A DNA stretch of 64,000 bases from Acidobacteriota bacterium (GTDB lineage: Bacteria > Acidobacteriota > Vicinamibacteria > Marinacidobacterales > Marinacidobacteraceae): contig JAJEAO010000011.1 in NCBI GenBank assembly GCA_022822745.1, positions 23,921-87,920 of the forward strand, written 5' to 3'. Position numbers and translations under genes: made by a program. The notes below the pieces were generated by a model. That model was not told the DNA's origin. It did not search any database and saw nothing but the letters and a program-made list of their open reading frames with translations. Of this stretch, positions 1 through 9,994 are shown one piece after another (within the stretch, counting starts at the first letter, position 1; each line of letters begins with the position of its first letter).

Positions 1-577
1 CGCGGAACCGGGAGATCCGGGCGAGCTGGAAGCTGGAGGCCTCGACGACGAAGAGGGTCCGGTCGGAGATCTCGCCGGAATCGGGAGGCGCCGCGAATTC
101 GGTCAGCGGGACGCCGAAGTTGCCGCCCGCGACGGCGGGGATCCCCTCGCGCCGGAGCGCTTCGGAGAGGAGCGCCACGACCGTGGACTTCCCCTTCGTG
201 CCGGTCACGGCGACGATCCGCTCCGCCGGTTCGCCGAGCGCCCGGTAGCCCAGCTCCAGTTCGCCCCAGACCGGGATGCCGGCGCGGTCGGCGGCGGCGA
301 ACACCGGCGCCGAGGGCGGGACGCCGGGGCTCGCGACGACGAGCGCGACGCCTTCCAGGAGCTCCGGCGGATGGCCGCCGGCATGGAGCCGGGCCCCGGT
401 CGCGCGCAGCGCCCCGGCCCGCTGGATCCGGTCCTCCGGACGCGCGTCGGCGACCAGCACGGCGCCCCGGTCGTGGAGGGCGAGCAGACGGGCGGCGGCC
501 AGGCCGCTGGCGCCGCCCCCGAGGACCAGGACGTTCCCGGCCGGAATCCCGATCGCGGGTCGGCGCGCCACCGTCAT
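1..577 (-). CDS. murD: UDP-N-acetylmuramoylalanine--D-glutamate ligase (C-terminus beyond window)
   Basis: Minus-strand translation MTVARRPAIGIPAGNVLVLGGGASGLAAARLL...IVAVTGTKGKSTVVALLSEAL; ATG overlaps the mraY stop; dcw gene order. Confidence 0.93.
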   Translation of the reverse strand, partial: MTVARRPAIGIPAGNVLVLGGGASGLAAARLLALHDRGAVLVADARPEDRIQRAGALRATGARLHAGGHPPELLEGVALVVASPGVPPSAPVFAAADRAGIPVWGELELGYRALGEPAERIVAVTGTKGKSTVVALLSEALRREGIPAVAGGNFGVPLTEFAAPPDSGEISDRTLFVVEASSFQLARISRFR

Positions 578-1653
578 CGCAGCTTGAGGGTGGTGAACGC
601 GGCCAGCCCGCACAGGACGGCGAGGATCCAGAACCGCACGCTCACCTGCGATTCCTTCCACCCGGCGAGCTCGAAGTGGTGGTGGATGGGCGCCATCCGG
701 AACAGGCGGCGACCGGTCAGCTTGAAGTGCCCGACCTGGAGGATCACGGACAGCGCCTCGAACACGAAGACGCCGCCGACGACCACGAGGAGCATCTCCT
801 GGCGGATCAGGATCGCCTGCATCCCGATCGCGGCGCCGAGCGCGAGGGAGCCCACATCCCCCATGAAGACCCGCGCCGGGTGCGCGTTGAACCACAGGAA
901 TCCGAGGGCGGCGCCGACGATCGAGGCCCCGAAGATCGCGACCTCGGAAGCCCCGGGGACATGGCTGATGTCGAGGTAGGCCGAGAACTCGGCGTGCCCG
1001 GCGAGGTAGGTGAAGGCGGTATAGACGCTGGCCGCGACCAGCACGCAGCCGGCGGCGAGCCCGTCGAGCCCGTCGGTGAGGTTCACCGCGTTCGAGGAGG
1101 CCACCAGGACCAGGACCACGATCGGGACGATCAGCACCCCCAGCTCGGGCTGGAACTCCTTGATGAAGGGAACGACGAGCCGGGTCGTGAATCCGCCGCC
1201 GCTCGCGTACCAGAGCAGGAAGACGCCGGTGGCGAGGCCGAGCAGGATCTGGATCGCCAGCTTCACCGGAACGGAGACGCCCCGCCGCCGGCGCAGCTTG
1301 CGCCAGTCGTCGGCGAAGCCGAGGGCCGCGAAGCCGAGCGTGCTGAGCACCGCGGCCCAGACCAGCGCGCTCCCGGAGTCGGCCCAGAGCGCGGTGGAGA
1401 CGACAACCGCTCCGACGAGAAGAACCCCGCCCATCGTGGGGGTTCCCGCCTTCGAGTGGTGCTGCGGAGGCCCGTCGTCGCGGATCGTCTCCCCGATCCG
1501 CAGGCGGGTGAGCCACCGGATGAGAGCCGGCCCGGCGACGAGCGACGCGACGATGGCGGTGGCCGCCGCCGCCGCCGCGCGGACCGAGACGTAGCGGAAC
1601 ACGTTGAACACGGTCCACTCGTCCGCGAGTCGGTAGAGCAGTTCGCCGAGCAT
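574..1653 (-). CDS. mraY: Phospho-N-acetylmuramoyl-pentapeptide-transferase
   Basis: MLGELLYRLADEW...HHSKAGTPTMGGVL...NAVNLTDGLDGLAAG...FRMAPIHHHFELAGWKE, hallmark MraY motifs. Confidence 0.97.
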   Translation of the reverse strand: MLGELLYRLADEWTVFNVFRYVSVRAAAAAATAIVASLVAGPALIRWLTRLRIGETIRDDGPPQHHSKAGTPTMGGVLLVGAVVVSTALWADSGSALVWAAVLSTLGFAALGFADDWRKLRRRRGVSVPVKLAIQILLGLATGVFLLWYASGGGFTTRLVVPFIKEFQPELGVLIVPIVVLVLVASSNAVNLTDGLDGLAAGCVLVAASVYTAFTYLAGHAEFSAYLDISHVPGASEVAIFGASIVGAALGFLWFNAHPARVFMGDVGSLALGAAIGMQAILIRQEMLLVVVGGVFVFEALSVILQVGHFKLTGRRLFRMAPIHHHFELAGWKESQVSVRFWILAVLCGLAAFTTLKLR

Positions 1654-1664
1654 CGGTTCTGTCC

Positions 1665-3071
1665 TCAGTTCCCGCCGGCGAGCTGCCGGACGGCGGCGTC
1701 GAGACCCACGGCGCGCGACGCCTTGAAGAGAGCCACGTCGCCGCGGCGGAGCTCGGCCTCGAGGAGGGCGGGGACGCCGTCCACCGAATCCGCTTCCAGG
1801 ATGCGCGGCCCCCTCCCGCCGCCGGGATCCCCCGCCGCGGCGGCGAGGATCCGGCCGAGCGGTCCCACCCCCACGACCACATCGAGTCCGGCGGCCCGCG
1901 CCGCCGCGCCGCAGGCGGCGTGGAGGTCGGCGGCCCGGTCTCCGAGTTCCCGCATGTCGCCGGCGATCAGGATCCGGCGCCGCGCCGGAGTCGCCGCGAG
2001 TTCGGCGATGAGAGCCCGGACCGCGGCGGGGGAGGCGTTGTAGGTGTCGTCCCAGAGCACCGCGCCCCCCGGGTGGCGAATGCGGCGCCCGCGCCCGGGG
2101 AGGGGTCCGAGTTCCCGCACCGCGGTCGCGGCGGCCTCGAACGGGGCCCCCATCGCCGCCGCCGCGGCCAGCCCGCCGAGCACGTTGGAGGCGTTGTGGC
2201 GGCCGGTGAGCCGACAGGAGACGCCGGTCCACGCGCCCGAGAACGCCCGCGCCTCGAACGCGAGGCCCTCGTCGAGACGACGGTAGCGGCGGCCCTCAAC
2301 ATCGGCCCCGTCCCCGAAGCCGTAGGAGACCTGCGGCGCTCCGGGCGCCTCCTCCCGGCGTCGCCGTCCCAGGGCCCGCACCCGATCGTCGTCGCGATTC
2401 ACCACGGAGGCGGCGTCGGGATCCAGGCCGTCGAACAGCTCCCCCTTGGCGGCGGCGATCCCCTCCACCGAGTCGAAGGACTCGAGATGCGCCTCCGCCA
2501 CCCGGGTGATCAGCCCGCAGTCCGGCGCGGCGATCCGGGTCAGGGCGGCGATCTCGCCCGGCGCCGACATGCCGAGCTCCACGACGCCGACTTCCTCGTC
2601 GGTCCGCGACAGGAGCGACAGGGGCAGGCCCCAGTGGTTGTTCCAGTTGCCGCGCGACTGGAAAACCGTCCAGGTGGCGCCGATCGCCGCCGCCGCCGCC
2701 TCCCGGGTCGTCGTCTTGCCGACGCTGCCGGTGATCGCGACGATCCGGACCCGGCTGACGGCGCGGTCCCACGCCGCCAGTTCGCCGAGCGCCCCGGTCG
2801 TGTCGGCGACCCGGATCAGGAAGGCCGGAGCGGGCGGGGCCGAAGCCTCGAAACCGCGAGCGACGACCGCCCCCGCCGCGCCCGCCGCGAGGGCCTCGGA
2901 GACGAAGCGGTGGCCGTCGTGGCGCTCTCCGCGGATCGCGAAGAAGAGATCTCCGGGCCGCACCTCGCGGCTGTCGAGGGTCACTCCCGTCAGGTCGCGC
3001 GCTCCGGCGCCGGGCGGGCCGGTCAGCTCGCCCCGCATCGCCCGGGCAGCGGCCGCGGCGGTCGTCTTCAT
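1665..3071 (-). CDS. murF: UDP-N-acetylmuramoyl-tripeptide--D-alanyl-D-alanine ligase
   Basis: MKTTAAAAARAMRGELTG...VAITGSVGKTTTREAAAAA...WDDTYNASPAAVRALI; the longer ORF extension is spurious. Confidence 0.95.
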   Translation of the reverse strand: MKTTAAAAARAMRGELTGPPGAGARDLTGVTLDSREVRPGDLFFAIRGERHDGHRFVSEALAAGAAGAVVARGFEASAPPAPAFLIRVADTTGALGELAAWDRAVSRVRIVAITGSVGKTTTREAAAAAIGATWTVFQSRGNWNNHWGLPLSLLSRTDEEVGVVELGMSAPGEIAALTRIAAPDCGLITRVAEAHLESFDSVEGIAAAKGELFDGLDPDAASVVNRDDDRVRALGRRRREEAPGAPQVSYGFGDGADVEGRRYRRLDEGLAFEARAFSGAWTGVSCRLTGRHNASNVLGGLAAAAAMGAPFEAAATAVRELGPLPGRGRRIRHPGGAVLWDDTYNASPAAVRALIAELAATPARRRILIAGDMRELGDRAADLHAACGAAARAAGLDVVVGVGPLGRILAAAAGDPGGGRGPRILEADSVDGVPALLEAELRRGDVALFKASRAVGLDAAVRQLAGGN

Positions 3072-4678
3072 CGCGGACTCCACGCGGCGAGCGCCTCGCG
3101 GGCGAGCACCCGGTCGTCGAGCGGGATCCGGGCGCCGGCGATCTCCTGGGTCGTTTCGTGACCCTTCCCGGCGATCAGCACCAGGTCGCCGGGCGCGGCC
3201 TCCGAAACCGCCGACGCGATGGCGGCGGCGCGGTCGGGCTCCTCGACGACCTCCGCCGCGAGGGCGGGGTTGTCGGCGCCCAGTCGGATCGCCGCCACGA
3301 TCGAGGCCGGATCCTCGCTCCTCGGGTTGTCCGAGGTGAGCACGACCCGGTCGGCGAGCCGGGCGGCGGCGTCCCCCATCAGCGGACGTTTCTCGCGGTC
3401 GCGGTCTCCGCCGGCGCCGAAGACGACGCTCAGCCGGCCGGCCCCGACGAGCCGGCGCGCGGCGGCGAGCGCGCGGGCGAGGGCGTCGGGAGTGTGCGCG
3501 TAGTCCACGAACACCGCCGGCGCGGCCTCCACCGGGCGCTCCGGCGCCTCGATCCGCTCCATCCGGCCCGGCGGCGGCTTCGCTTCGGCGAGCCCGCGGA
3601 CGAGCTCCGGGTCCGGGATGCCGAGCGCCGCCCCGGCCGCCCACGCCGCCGCCAGGTTGCTCGCGTGGAAGTCGCCGGTCAGGCGGCTTTCCAGGCGCCA
3701 CCGGCCGCTCTCCGTCTCGAGAACGAGATCCAGTCCATCGAGCCGGGGACGCGCCGAGACGATCCGGACGCCGCCGCCGTTCGCGCGGACGCCGAAACGG
3801 ATGACGCGGGCGTCGGGCCGGGTCTCCTCGATCTCCGCCGCGAGCCGGACGCCCCAGGCGTCGTCGGTTCCGACGACGGCGGCGCCGCCAGTTCGCAGGA
3901 GCCGGGTGAACAGGGTCCGTTTCGCCGCGAAGTAGTCCTCGAAGTCGTCGTGGAAATCGAGGTGGTCCCGGGTCAGGTTCGTGAAGACCGCGACTTCGAA
4001 CGAGGACCCCTCGAGTCGTCCGAGGGCGAGCCCGTGCGACGAGCACTCGACCGCCCCGAACCGGCACCCGCGGGCGCGGGCGCGGGCCAGGAAGGCCTGG
4101 AAGTCCGGCGCCTCGCGCGTCGTGAGTCCGGTCGCGGTCTCGGCCTCGCGCCCTTCGATCCGAAGCCGGTGGGCGACGGTTCCCGCGAACAGGCTGCCGC
4201 CGAAGGTCCGCGAGCCGATCGCGTCCAGCAGCCACGCCACCGTCGTCTTGCCGTTCGTTCCGGTGACGCCGACGAGGCGCATCTCGCGCGACGGGTGGGC
4301 GTGGAACGCCGCCGCCACCGGCCCGGCGGCGCGGCGCGGATCCTCGACCCGCACCCAGGGCAGGTCCGGCGGCGCTCCCGGATGGGCGACGAGCGCGGCC
4401 GCCGCCCCGGCGCCCTGCGCCGCGCCCAGGAAGTCGTGGCCGTCGAAGCGGTCCCCCCGGATCGCCACGAACAGATCGCCGGGGGCGACGAGCCGCGAGT
4501 CGCTCGCGACGCCGGTCACGAAGGCGCCGTCCGCGCCGCCCGACTGCTCGAGGGCGAGCGGCGGGCGCCGCGGGTCGGATGCCTCCCGCAGCAGCGCGCC
4601 GAGAACCCGGCCGCCGGAACGCGCCGAGGGGACCGGCGTCGGCGTGGGCGGGACCGCGGCGGCGGCCACGGCGATCAT
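3068..4678 (-). CDS. murE: UDP-N-acetylmuramoyl-tripeptide synthetase (MurE)
   Basis: VGVTGTNGKTTVAWLLDAI...VFTNLTRDHLDFHDDFEDYFAAK...VVFGAGGDRDREKRPLMG; overlaps murF and ftsI. Confidence 0.95.
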   Translation of the reverse strand: MIAVAAAAVPPTPTPVPSARSGGRVLGALLREASDPRRPPLALEQSGGADGAFVTGVASDSRLVAPGDLFVAIRGDRFDGHDFLGAAQGAGAAAALVAHPGAPPDLPWVRVEDPRRAAGPVAAAFHAHPSREMRLVGVTGTNGKTTVAWLLDAIGSRTFGGSLFAGTVAHRLRIEGREAETATGLTTREAPDFQAFLARARARGCRFGAVECSSHGLALGRLEGSSFEVAVFTNLTRDHLDFHDDFEDYFAAKRTLFTRLLRTGGAAVVGTDDAWGVRLAAEIEETRPDARVIRFGVRANGGGVRIVSARPRLDGLDLVLETESGRWRLESRLTGDFHASNLAAAWAAGAALGIPDPELVRGLAEAKPPPGRMERIEAPERPVEAAPAVFVDYAHTPDALARALAAARRLVGAGRLSVVFGAGGDRDREKRPLMGDAAARLADRVVLTSDNPRSEDPASIVAAIRLGADNPALAAEVVEEPDRAAAIASAVSEAAPGDLVLIAGKGHETTQEIAGARIPLDDRVLAREALAAWSPR

Positions 4679-6723
4679 CGCCTCGCCCCCCCGGGATCGG
4701 CGGGCGCCAGGTCGGCGACCCGCACCGCCCCCTCGCTCGACTCGCGCTCGCGCCGCAGGCGCTCGGCGAGCTCTTCCCGCCGCGGTCGGGGCCCGGCGGC
4801 TCCGCTCTGCGCCGGCCGTTCCCGATCGCTCGCGACGATCGTCTCGACGCCGTCCCCCACGAGCCGGTAGTGGCGGAGCAGTCGCGAGGCAATCCGGCCG
4901 AACACCCGGGCGGCGTTCGCTCCGCTGTGGTTCGGCCGGGTGGTGTCGAGGATCACGACCCCGGTGAACCGGGGAGCATGCGCCGGGACGAATCCCGCGA
5001 ACGAGGCGATGAAGTCGTCCGGGTGGTAGCCGCCCGGAACGGCCTTCTGCGCCGTCCCGGTCTTGCCGGCGACTTCGAAGCCGGGGACGGTCGCCGCTCC
5101 GCCCGTCCCGTCCTCGACCGCGCCCGCGAGGATGGCCTTCACCCGCTCCGCGGTCTGATGCGAGACCACCCGTCGGGGCGCGCCCGGGGGCGGGATCTCG
5201 TCGCCGATGCGCCGAACCAGCCGCAGCGGTTCGAGGATTCCGCCGTTCGCGATCGCGTTCACGCCCTGCGCCACCTGCGCCGCGGTGGCCGCGATCCCGT
5301 GGCCGAACGAGACGGTCGCCAGCCGGATCAGACGCCACGGCCCCGCCGAGGGCACGATGCCCCGGCTCTCGCCGCCGAGCCGGAGCCCGGTGGGCGCGCC
5401 GAACCCGAACGCCCGCAGGTACCGTTCGAGCCGGTCGGCGCCGAGCCGCACGCCCACCTGCAGCGTGCCGATGTTCGACGAGCGCTGGACCACGCCCGCG
5501 AAGCTGAGCAGCCCGAGCGGCTTCCAGTCCCGCACCGTGCGCGAGCCGACCCGGTAGCGACCGTCGAAGGTGTCGAAGACCTCGTTCTCGTGGGTCACGC
5601 CTTCGTTCAGCGCGGCGGCGGCGGTGAAGACCTTGAAAACCGAGCCCGGCTCGTACGGGTCGGTGATCGCGCGGTTCACCCGGGTCGAAGGCGGCGCCTC
5701 TCCGGCCCGGTTCGGATCGAACGAGGGCGCGCTCGCCATCGCGAGCACCTCTCCGGTTCCGCTCTCCACGATGAGGACCGCGCCGGCGCGGGCGTTCGTC
5801 TCCGAGATCCCGCGGGCCAGCTCCTGCTCGGCGATCGCCTGGATCCGGCGGTCGAGGGTCAGCTCCAGGTTCGCGCCCGGCTGAGCCTCCCGCACCACCC
5901 GGCTCCCGTGCCCGGTCTGGCGGCCGTCGGTCCAGACCATCCGGGCGCCGGGCTCGCCGCGGATCACGGCGTCGAGCGAGTACTCGACGCCGCCGAGGCC
6001 GTCGCCGTCCACGCCGACGTGCCCGATCACCTGCGCCGCCGTGCGTCCCGCCGGGTAGAACCGGCCGTACTCCTCGATCGTCCCCAGGGGCAGGCCGGTG
6101 TCCCGGGCGCAGGCGACCTCCGCATCGGCCGCCTTCCGCTTGAGCCACGAGAACTGCGAGTCGCGCCCGAGTCGCCGCCGGACCAGTTCGCGGGAGATGT
6201 CGAGGCAGCGGGCCAGGCGCGCGGCGGCCTCCTCCAGATCCCGTCCCTCGTAATCCGGCGGGGCCACATAGACCGAGTCCACCGCGAGCGATACCGCGAG
6301 CGGCTGGCCGGCGCGGTCGGTGATCTCCCCCCGCAGCGGCAGGACGTCGAGCTGGTACCGGTGCTGGGACGCCGCGCGGGTCACCGAGGCCTCGTGTCGC
6401 AGGATCTGGACGTCGTACAGGCGCCCGAGGAGGACAGCGCCCCACAGCCCGAGCACGGCGGCGACGACCAGGGCCCGGTGGCGGAGGGCCGTCCGATCCG
6501 CCGCGGGCGGCGGGGGAGGGGCCGCCGCGGCCGGACGAAGCGGGATCGGCGTCTCGGGGTTCGGGCGGCGGGGGCGCGCGGCGGGTCGGCGACGGCGCGT
6601 CCGTCGCCCTCGCTTGCGCCGGGCGGGCGCAGCCAGATCCGGAAACAGGGTCAGCGGTCGTCCCGATCCGCCGGGGTCGCGTCGGGAGGAGCGGGGGCCT
6701 CGCCCGGATCCGGGACCCTTCAT
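4675..6723 (-). CDS. ftsI: Peptidoglycan D,D-transpeptidase FtsI/PBP3-like, possible C-terminal extension
   Basis: YEPGSVFKVFTAAAALNEG (SxxK), RSSNIGTLQVG (SxN), VAGKTGTAQK (KTG); position in dcw cluster. Confidence 0.94.
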   Translation of the reverse strand: MKGPGSGRGPRSSRRDPGGSGRPLTLFPDLAAPARRKRGRRTRRRRPAARPRRPNPETPIPLRPAAAAPPPPPAADRTALRHRALVVAAVLGLWGAVLLGRLYDVQILRHEASVTRAASQHRYQLDVLPLRGEITDRAGQPLAVSLAVDSVYVAPPDYEGRDLEEAAARLARCLDISRELVRRRLGRDSQFSWLKRKAADAEVACARDTGLPLGTIEEYGRFYPAGRTAAQVIGHVGVDGDGLGGVEYSLDAVIRGEPGARMVWTDGRQTGHGSRVVREAQPGANLELTLDRRIQAIAEQELARGISETNARAGAVLIVESGTGEVLAMASAPSFDPNRAGEAPPSTRVNRAITDPYEPGSVFKVFTAAAALNEGVTHENEVFDTFDGRYRVGSRTVRDWKPLGLLSFAGVVQRSSNIGTLQVGVRLGADRLERYLRAFGFGAPTGLRLGGESRGIVPSAGPWRLIRLATVSFGHGIAATAAQVAQGVNAIANGGILEPLRLVRRIGDEIPPPGAPRRVVSHQTAERVKAILAGAVEDGTGGAATVPGFEVAGKTGTAQKAVPGGYHPDDFIASFAGFVPAHAPRFTGVVILDTTRPNHSGANAARVFGRIASRLLRHYRLVGDGVETIVASDRERPAQSGAAGPRPRREELAERLRRERESSEGAVRVADLAPADPGGARR

Positions 6724-7073
6724 CGCGTCGGCTCCGGCGCGACCCGCTCGATCACGACCTCCGTGGTGGGCGTCACCAGGCCTCGCTCCCGCGCCAGGCG
6801 CCGGACCCGCATCGGGTCGGTGAGTTCGGCGATGCGAAGCCGCGACTTCCGGACCTCCTCGAGCAGCCGCTCGTGGGTGGCGCGCAGTTCTTCCACCTGG
6901 TAGCCGAGCCGCGCCGCCTCCAGGCGCGGCCACGCGGCCCCGACCACGGTGAGCAGGCAGAAGATCGCCGCGACCGCCACGCGGACCATCTGTCGGTAAC
7001 GGGCCGGGTCGGGCATGCGGCTGAGCCAGCGGTTCCGGGGTCGGTAGCCCACGGCGAAGCGCTCCCGATTCAC
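6720..7073 (-). CDS. ftsL: Cell division protein FtsL-like (short, one TM helix plus coiled coil)
   Basis: Small bitopic protein between ftsI and rsmH: AIFCLLTVVGAAWPRLEAARLGYQVEELRATHERLLEEVRKSRLRIAEL. Confidence 0.78.
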   Translation of the reverse strand: MNRERFAVGYRPRNRWLSRMPDPARYRQMVRVAVAAIFCLLTVVGAAWPRLEAARLGYQVEELRATHERLLEEVRKSRLRIAELTDPMRVRRLARERGLVTPTTEVVIERVAPEPTR

Positions 7074-7954
7074 GATCCCTCGCCTCCCGCCCGGCGCAGG
7101 ACCCGGAGTCGGGCGCTGCGCGATCTCGGATTCGCCTTCCTCTCCCGTTCGTCCGGGCGCACCGGCCGCCGGGTCTCGACGACGAAATCGGCGGTTCGGC
7201 CGAGTTCGCGGAACCGCCGCTTCACCGGTCCGTCCTCGCCGGAGTGGTAGGCGATCACGACCATCGCCCCCCCGGGGCGGAGGCGGCCCGGCCCCGCTGC
7301 GAGGACGGCGGCCAGCGCCTCGTCCTCGCGGTTCACCGCCCGGCGCACGGCGAGGAAGGTCCGGGTGGCCGGGTCGATCCGCCCCCGGCGCGGACCGGTG
7401 ACGGCGATGACGGCGCCCCGGAGCTCCCGGGTGGTTCGGAGCGGGCGTCGCGCCGCGATCCGACGGGCGATCGCGCGGGAGCGCCTCTCTCCCGATCGGT
7501 GGAGGAGGCTCGCGATCTCGCGCTCGTCGAGGTGGTCGAGGAGTTCGGAAGCCGGCTCTCCCCGTCTCGGGTCCATCCGCATGTCGAGGGGACCGTTCCG
7601 CCGGAGGGAGAACCCCCGCGCGGCGTCATCGAGCTGCGGGCTGGCGACGCCGAGGTCGAGGAGAAGTCCGTCCACCCGGTCCCACCCGGCGCGGTCGAGC
7701 ACTCCCGGCAGGTCGGCGAAATCGCCGGCGAGAAAGCGGAAACCGGGATGGACGGCGGTGAGCGCGGCGGCGGCCGCCTCCGCCTCCGGATCCCGATCGA
7801 GGCCGATCACTTCCGAGCCGGGAGCGGCGGCGAGGATTGCCCGGGCGTGGCCGCCGCGACCGAAGGTCCCGTCCAGGTAGCGGCCTCCCGCCCGCGGCGC
7901 GAGCCGGCGCAGGGTCTCCGCGACGAGGACCGGGCGATGGATCTCGTCCGACAT
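7070..7954 (-). CDS. rsmH: 16S rRNA (cytosine(1402)-N(4))-methyltransferase
   Basis: MSDEIHRPVLVAETLRRLAPRAGGRYLDGTFGRGGHARAIL...LLDLGVASPQLDDAARGFS; start chosen at MSDEIHRPVL. Confidence 0.96.
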   Translation of the reverse strand: MSDEIHRPVLVAETLRRLAPRAGGRYLDGTFGRGGHARAILAAAPGSEVIGLDRDPEAEAAAAALTAVHPGFRFLAGDFADLPGVLDRAGWDRVDGLLLDLGVASPQLDDAARGFSLRRNGPLDMRMDPRRGEPASELLDHLDEREIASLLHRSGERRSRAIARRIAARRPLRTTRELRGAVIAVTGPRRGRIDPATRTFLAVRRAVNREDEALAAVLAAGPGRLRPGGAMVVIAYHSGEDGPVKRRFRELGRTADFVVETRRPVRPDERERKANPRSRSARLRVLRRAGGEGS

Positions 7955-8033
7955 CAGGGGGCGGGCCCGGAGCCGCCGGGTCGAAGCGCCGGAGGGGAGC
8001 GGGGCGGAGAGGGCGAGCGCCACGGCGAGCGAG

Positions 8034-8474
8034 TCAGACTCCGAGCTCCCCGAGCAGGGCGTGGTCGGCGTCGGATGGGGGGTCGTTCTCGATCCGGTTC
8101 AGGAGCTTGTCGTGGTCCCAGGCTTCGAGGCTCCGTCCCTTCCCGAGCACGTCCACCGGTCCCTCGACGCCCGCCTGGGCGCGCAGACGCAGCGGAATGA
8201 GCACCCGCCCGTAGGCGGCGATCTCGGTCTCCTGCCCGAAGTAGTTCACGCGCAGCAGGAACTTCCGCTTGGCCGGGTCGAGATCTCCGCGGGCGGCGAG
8301 ACGGTTCTCGATTTCCTCCCAGACCGGCAGCGGGTAGATGGAGACGCTCTCCCCGTCGAGGCTGGTGACGAACAGCTTGCGGCCGTGGCGGGCGATCAAC
8401 GGGGCGAGGAAGGCGCGCGGCAGCTTCAGCCGTCCCTTCGGATCAACGGTGGCGGGGTGGTTGCCGCGGAACAA
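8034..8474 (-). CDS. mraZ: Transcriptional regulator MraZ (probable TTG start)
   Basis: LFRGNHPATVDPKGRLKLPRAFLAPL...KRKFLLRVNYFGQETEIAAYGRVLIPLRLR; first gene of dcw cluster. Confidence 0.93.
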   Translation of the reverse strand: MFRGNHPATVDPKGRLKLPRAFLAPLIARHGRKLFVTSLDGESVSIYPLPVWEEIENRLAARGDLDPAKRKFLLRVNYFGQETEIAAYGRVLIPLRLRAQAGVEGPVDVLGKGRSLEAWDHDKLLNRIENDPPSDADHALLGELGV

Positions 8475-8572
8475 GATGGGAGGGTCTGGAGTGCTGGAGA
8501 GTGCAAGCGCCGCCGTGACGCAGGGGAATCGGCCGGAACCGGGCCCGAGCGCACGGGTGGAACTGCGTTGTT

Positions 8573-8612
8573 TACCACTTTTCTCCACTTTTGTCCACTT
8601 TTATCCCATCCC
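8573..8612 (-). promoter_or_regulatory. MraZ-type operator: three 10-bp direct repeats upstream of mraZ
   Basis: Minus strand reads AAAAGTGGAC AAAAGTGGAG AAAAGTGGTA, preceded by GGGATGGGAT, about 100 bp upstream of mraZ. Confidence 0.78.
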
Positions 8613-8862
8613 AACCACAAACTCGGCCTCCTGCGGCCGGGCTGCCGCCACCCGGAAGGGTCAGCCCGCATGGCTCATCCCCCGCCTCGAGCGCGTTCCG
8701 GCAGGCGGCGTCGGGAAGCGTCCCGATCGCGGGAGCGCGGGCCCGCACCGCCCCCGCGGCGCCGCTCAGCGGTGCCGGAGGGACCAGAGGCTCACCGGCA
8801 GGAATCCCGGTTTAGGATGGGCGGATCGCGCCCCGCGCCCGACTGCCCCCCCGACGATCCCC

Positions 8863-9990
8863 TTGTCACTCCCGCTCCGCCTGGCCAGCCCCGTCGAGAA
8901 GCGCCCCGGATCAGAGTCGCCGCCCTCCGGCGGGCGCGATCCGGACCTGCCGCTCGGGACCGTCGCGCTCTTCCGCGGAGACGCCCTGATGGCGTATGGC
9001 GACTGGCCGGTTCCCTCGATGATCCTGTCCGACGGCGCCTATGGAGTCGGCGGATTCCCGGGCGACCCACGGAGTCCCGAAGAGCTCGTGGAGTGGTACC
9101 GGCCCCATGTCGCCGCGTGGGCCGAACGCGCCCATCCAGCCACGACCCTGTGGTTCTGGAATACCGAGATCGGGTGGGCCCACGTGCATCCGCTGCTCTC
9201 GGATCACGGTTTCGAGTACGTCCAGACCGTCGTCTGGGACAAGGGCGTCGCTCACATCGCCGGGAACGTGAACGGCAAGACGATCCGTCAATTCCCGGTT
9301 GTCACGGAAGTTGCGGTTCTCTACCGACGGCGACCGCAGTTTCCGACGCCCGACGGCGTGCTGTCCGCGCAGCGGTGGATCCGCTACGAGTGGCGACGCG
9401 CCGGGCTGGCGTTGCACCTGGCCAATCGGGCTTGCGGCGTCAGGAACGCGGCGAGCCGGAAGTACCTCGCGCAGGACTGGCGCTGGTACTGGCCGCCGCC
9501 GGAGGCGATGGAGCGTCTCGCAGCCTACGCCAATGCCCGCGGCCGGCCGGAAGGCGCTCCCTACTTCTCGCTCGATGGCGTGACCGCACTCACGGCCGAT
9601 ACCTGGGCATCGCTCCGCGACCGCTGGAATCACCTCCACGGGCTGACCAACGTCTGGTCGCACCCGCCCCTGCACGGATCCGAGCGCTTCAAGGGAAGCC
9701 GGATGCGTTCGGCGCCTCGAGTCCACCGAGTCGGTCCGTCCGCGTCGGTTCACCTCAACCAGAAGCCGCTCGAGTTCATGCGTCGCATGCTCCTCGCGAC
9801 GACGGAGCCGGGAGACGTCGTGTGGGAGCCTTTCGGCGGTCTCTGCTCCGCCTCGGTGGCCGCCGTGGAGCTGGGACGTCACGCCTGCGCCGCCGAGACG
9901 GTGGAGCGCTTCGCCGATCTGGCAGCCCAGCGACTGGAGGAAGTCCGGATGCGGTCCGATCAGGATCTTTTCCGGGTTTCCTCGGCGTAG
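8863..9990 (+). CDS. DNA methyltransferase (beta-class motif order, restriction-modification type); start uncertain
   Basis: SMILSDGAYGVGGFPGD (motif IV-like), LNQKPLEFMRRMLLATTEPGDVVWEPFGGLCSASVAAVELGR (motif X/I region). Confidence 0.82.
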   Translation: MSLPLRLASPVEKRPGSESPPSGGRDPDLPLGTVALFRGDALMAYGDWPVPSMILSDGAYGVGGFPGDPRSPEELVEWYRPHVAAWAERAHPATTLWFWNTEIGWAHVHPLLSDHGFEYVQTVVWDKGVAHIAGNVNGKTIRQFPVVTEVAVLYRRRPQFPTPDGVLSAQRWIRYEWRRAGLALHLANRACGVRNAASRKYLAQDWRWYWPPPEAMERLAAYANARGRPEGAPYFSLDGVTALTADTWASLRDRWNHLHGLTNVWSHPPLHGSERFKGSRMRSAPRVHRVGPSASVHLNQKPLEFMRRMLLATTEPGDVVWEPFGGLCSASVAAVELGRHACAAETVERFADLAAQRLEEVRMRSDQDLFRVSSA

Positions 9991-9994
9991 AGCG

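Noticed and set aside
574-6933. Very long overlapping ORFs in several frames across the dcw cluster (e.g. 1665-4892 -, 3068-6445 -, 4579-6903 +)
   Set aside because: GC-rich DNA yields long Arg/Pro/Gly/Ala-rich open frames; true mur/fts genes explain the region and the extra residues are antisense or out-of-frame translations.
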